Assembly: GCA_905236085.1 (NCBI GenBank)
Contig: CAJOOD010000155.1
Span: 1-7,165, forward strand
From: an uncultured Bacilli bacterium
GTDB taxonomy: Bacteria; Bacillota_I; Bacilli_A; RFN20; CAG-826
Length of the DNA stretch: 7,165 nt
Direction of reading: 5' to 3'
The notes below the pieces were generated by a model. It was given only the letters and a program-made list of their open reading frames with translations. It ran no database searches and was not told where the DNA came from. Position numbers and translations under genes: made by a program. Positions 5,717-7,165 of this stretch are shown in pieces. Numbering within the stretch: position 1 is the first letter of the stretch; each line of letters begins with the position of its first letter.

Positions 5717-6865
5717 TTAAATTTCATCGAATAATTCGGAGAAATTTTGCTCGCTGGTTATTTTATAAAATACATCGCTATATTTGATAATATCAGGATA
5801 ATAGATATCTAACTTAGAATTAACTTTTAGCAAATCATCAATGTAATATTTTGGTATGTTGTCATCAATGCTAACATCGTATAATTCCCTAAATTCGATA
5901 TTTTGAAGATAATTAATAATTTTAAATTCGCTTCCATCAGCTTTATAGACCATCACTTCATTATCGTTGCCATAAGTAATTAATCCATGGGTTTCAAGAT
6001 AAGGATTAGATATTTTTGTGCTTCCGTCTAATTTTTCAATTCGATAAACAGATTTACTTGATAATGATTCTGATCCATAAACAAAGCCATTAACGATTCT
6101 TATCTTATGAGAGGTATCATTGAAATAATAGCGGTACTCAGAATAACCGCCTCCAGCGATTTGATTAATGCTTGTTTCTACTCTTACGATTTTCGCATTA
6201 AACAAATTGCAGGCATTAGATATATCATTTATATCATCACTATATTGAATATCAGTTAATGAGCCAGGAGCAACACCAATATATCCTCGTTCGTATCTAA
6301 TTTTATCAACATTATTTTTGTTTAAATTGTTTGCGTTTATCCAAGGATAAATGAGAGATAAATCCATTTGCAAATATTCCCATACAGAAGATGAATCGTT
6401 GCAATCAATATGAATATTGGATTCAATATCATCTATGGAGAAGTTAATATCAAATTTACCTTGATACATTAAATAAATGATATAAGTGGTTTTATCATAG
6501 TCATCAGAATATTCTAAATAGCCAAAATCAAGTTGATGAACACCATCATAGTCAAAATAATCATTAGTATGTTCATCGGCGAATGTCAGAATATCGCCTT
6601 GATATAATTTCTCGCTTTTGCTTTCAATAGTTAAAGCGAATCTTCGATAAGAATTCGCATAATAATAAGTTTCACCATTACTGTCTGATATATATGTAGG
6701 ACATTCAATTTTATCGCTTGTTTCTAATAGCGATAATGTTGCGTAAAAGTCCACAGATCCGGTATTTTCTGATGAATTTTGGCCACTAGACATGTTCATG
6801 TCTTGGCATGAACAAAGCATTAATAATGGTAATAATATTAAGCTCAGTAATGTTTTTCTTTTCAT
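5717..6865 (-). CDS. Secreted lipoprotein of unknown function
   Basis: A 382-residue protein with a classic lipoprotein signal peptide: basic MKRK, a hydrophobic run (5-17), then the lipobox L17-C18-S19-C20. C20 is the expected lipidated residue after cleavage, anchoring the protein to the outer face of the membrane. A Ser/Asn/Gly-rich linker follows (about 21-38). The remainder is acidic and rich in Asp, Asn, Tyr and Ser, with no family I recognise, no further membrane helix and no obvious enzyme motif. The start is fixed by the signal peptide. Unusually, no Shine-Dalgarno precedes the ATG, and a promoter-like sequence at 6872-6900 would begin the mRNA at the ATG itself. It is divergent from the plus-strand gene at 7019 across a 153-nt intergenic region. 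Confidence 0.88.
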   Translation of the reverse strand: MKRKTLLSLILLPLLMLCSCQDMNMSSGQNSSENTGSVDFYATLSLLETSDKIECPTYISDSNGETYYYANSYRRFALTIESKSEKLYQGDILTFADEHTNDYFDYDGVHQLDFGYLEYSDDYDKTTYIIYLMYQGKFDINFSIDDIESNIHIDCNDSSSVWEYLQMDLSLIYPWINANNLNKNNVDKIRYERGYIGVAPGSLTDIQYSDDINDISNACNLFNAKIVRVETSINQIAGGGYSEYRYYFNDTSHKIRIVNGFVYGSESLSSKSVYRIEKLDGSTKISNPYLETHGLITYGNDNEVMVYKADGSEFKIINYLQNIEFRELYDVSIDDNIPKYYIDDLLKVNSKLDIYYPDIIKYSDVFYKITSEQNFSELFDEI

Positions 6866-6871
6866 GAATAT

Positions 6872-6900
6872 ATACTAGAGCAATAATATCGAATAATCAA
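6872..6900 (-). promoter_or_regulatory. Candidate promoter giving a leaderless lipoprotein mRNA
   Basis: Minus-strand TTGATT (6895-6900) and TAGTAT (6872-6877) are separated by 17 nt and match -35 and -10 consensus at four of six positions each. The predicted start, about 7 nt past the -10, falls on or next to the A of the ATG at 6865. Together with the absence of a Shine-Dalgarno this suggests a leaderless transcript. AT-rich DNA yields such matches by chance, so support is modest. Confidence 0.35.
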
Positions 6901-6921
6901 TCAACTATCTAGGGAATATCA

Positions 6922-6958
6922 AAATCATATTTTGCATCTCTTTATGATTTCAAAATAT
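6922..6958. repeat. Interleaved pair of inverted repeats in the divergent promoter region
   Basis: AAATCATA (6922-6929) is the reverse complement of TATGATTT (6943-6950). ATATTTTG (6927-6934) is the reverse complement of CAAAATAT (6951-6958). Both are perfect over 8 bp and the two pairs interlock in the order a-b-a'-b', so both hairpins cannot form side by side. The element lies just outside the likely promoters of both divergent genes and could be a regulator-binding site; this is inference. Confidence 0.45.
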
Positions 6959-6965
6959 AGCGTTA

Positions 6966-6993
6966 TTGCTTAAATCATGTTACTATTTATATA
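6966..6993 (+). promoter_or_regulatory. Probable promoter of the plus-strand membrane gene
   Basis: TTGCTT (6966-6971) and TATATA (6988-6993) with a 16-nt spacer. Transcription would start near 7000, leaving a leader of about 20 nt with the GAGG ribosome binding site at 7010-7013. A TG-preceded TACTAT (6981-6986) is an alternative -10. Confidence 0.45.
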
Positions 6994-7018
6994 CATCAAA
7001 CATTTTAGCGAGGTAGAA

Positions 7019-7165
7019 ATGGCTATAGCTATAAACAACAAGAATCATTATAGGACAATCAATAGGACTTGTCTTGCCGCCAACATTATTTATTTAATTT
7101 TACATATTTTCTATTTAATATTATTTGCTATTGCTCACCTAGATATATTGCTATATATTGACCTG
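7019..7165 (+). CDS. N-terminus of a membrane protein (cut by the right edge)
   Basis: The only plus-strand gene called. ATG at 7019 is preceded by GAGG with a 5-nt gap and a plausible promoter, and the frame is open for 49 codons to the end of the window. The visible part has a polar, basic start (K8, R12, R16), then a hydrophobic segment (18-39), a short turn with His40 and Asp42, and the beginning of what looks like a second hydrophobic stretch. The basic start predicts the N-terminus inside the cell. This is the usual opening of a multi-pass membrane protein such as a sensor, transporter or membrane-linked signalling enzyme. The fragment is too short to assign a family. Confidence 0.65.
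   Translation, partial: MAIAINNKNHYRTINRTCLAANIIYLILHIFYLILFAIAHLDILLYIDL

Noticed and set aside
1..7165. Mycoplasma-type genetic code (TGA as tryptophan)
   Set aside because: Tryptophan codons are TGG and the genes contain no in-frame TGA; the complete CDS called here end in TAA.

Overview
The window is AT-rich DNA that looks like a low-GC Gram-positive bacterium, most likely an uncultured, gut-type Bacilli/Mollicutes-related lineage. This placement is inferred from composition, strong GGAGG-type ribosome binding sites, the gene families present, and stop codons that are all TAA in the seven complete CDS called here. Tryptophan is written TGG and no gene contains an in-frame TGA, so the standard bacterial code fits and the Mycoplasma code does not. 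Every gene except the one at the right edge is on the minus strand, so the reading order below runs from high to low coordinates.

Right part (5212-7165). A divergent regulatory region (6866-7018) separates a plus-strand membrane protein, cut by the right edge, from a minus-strand 382-residue lipoprotein of unknown function. The lipoprotein has no Shine-Dalgarno and a promoter-like sequence that would start its mRNA at its own ATG. The region also holds an unusual interleaved pair of inverted repeats. Downstream of the lipoprotein, after a weak AT hairpin and a TTGACA box, is a 132-residue DUF4064-like membrane protein, closed by a strong 12-bp terminator hairpin at 5113-5144.

Middle (3019-5104). 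Immediately after that terminator lies a good promoter (TATAAT), followed by an unlisted 35-codon ORF with its own Shine-Dalgarno and three cysteines. Then comes a terminator-like hairpin, then two tightly coupled genes: an integral-membrane DUF1295 protein (steroid 5-alpha-reductase/isoprenylcysteine methyltransferase-like) and a DUF362 protein. A short peptide ORF plus hairpin ahead of a membrane enzyme is the least expected arrangement in the window. It could be a leader-peptide/attenuator or a free small peptide gene.

Left part (1-3000). An extended -10 promoter drives prs (PRPP synthetase). It is followed 17 nt later by a small PRPP-dependent purine-type phosphoribosyltransferase, and 85 nt after that by a response regulator with a degenerate GGDEF domain and an EAL (c-di-GMP phosphodiesterase) domain that has its visible catalytic residues; the left edge cuts its C-terminus. 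PRPP synthesis and PRPP-dependent purine salvage are a sensible pair. The signalling protein behind them may be coupled to nucleotide supply or may simply be a downstream passenger.

No tRNA, rRNA, CRISPR array, insertion sequence or recognised riboswitch was seen.
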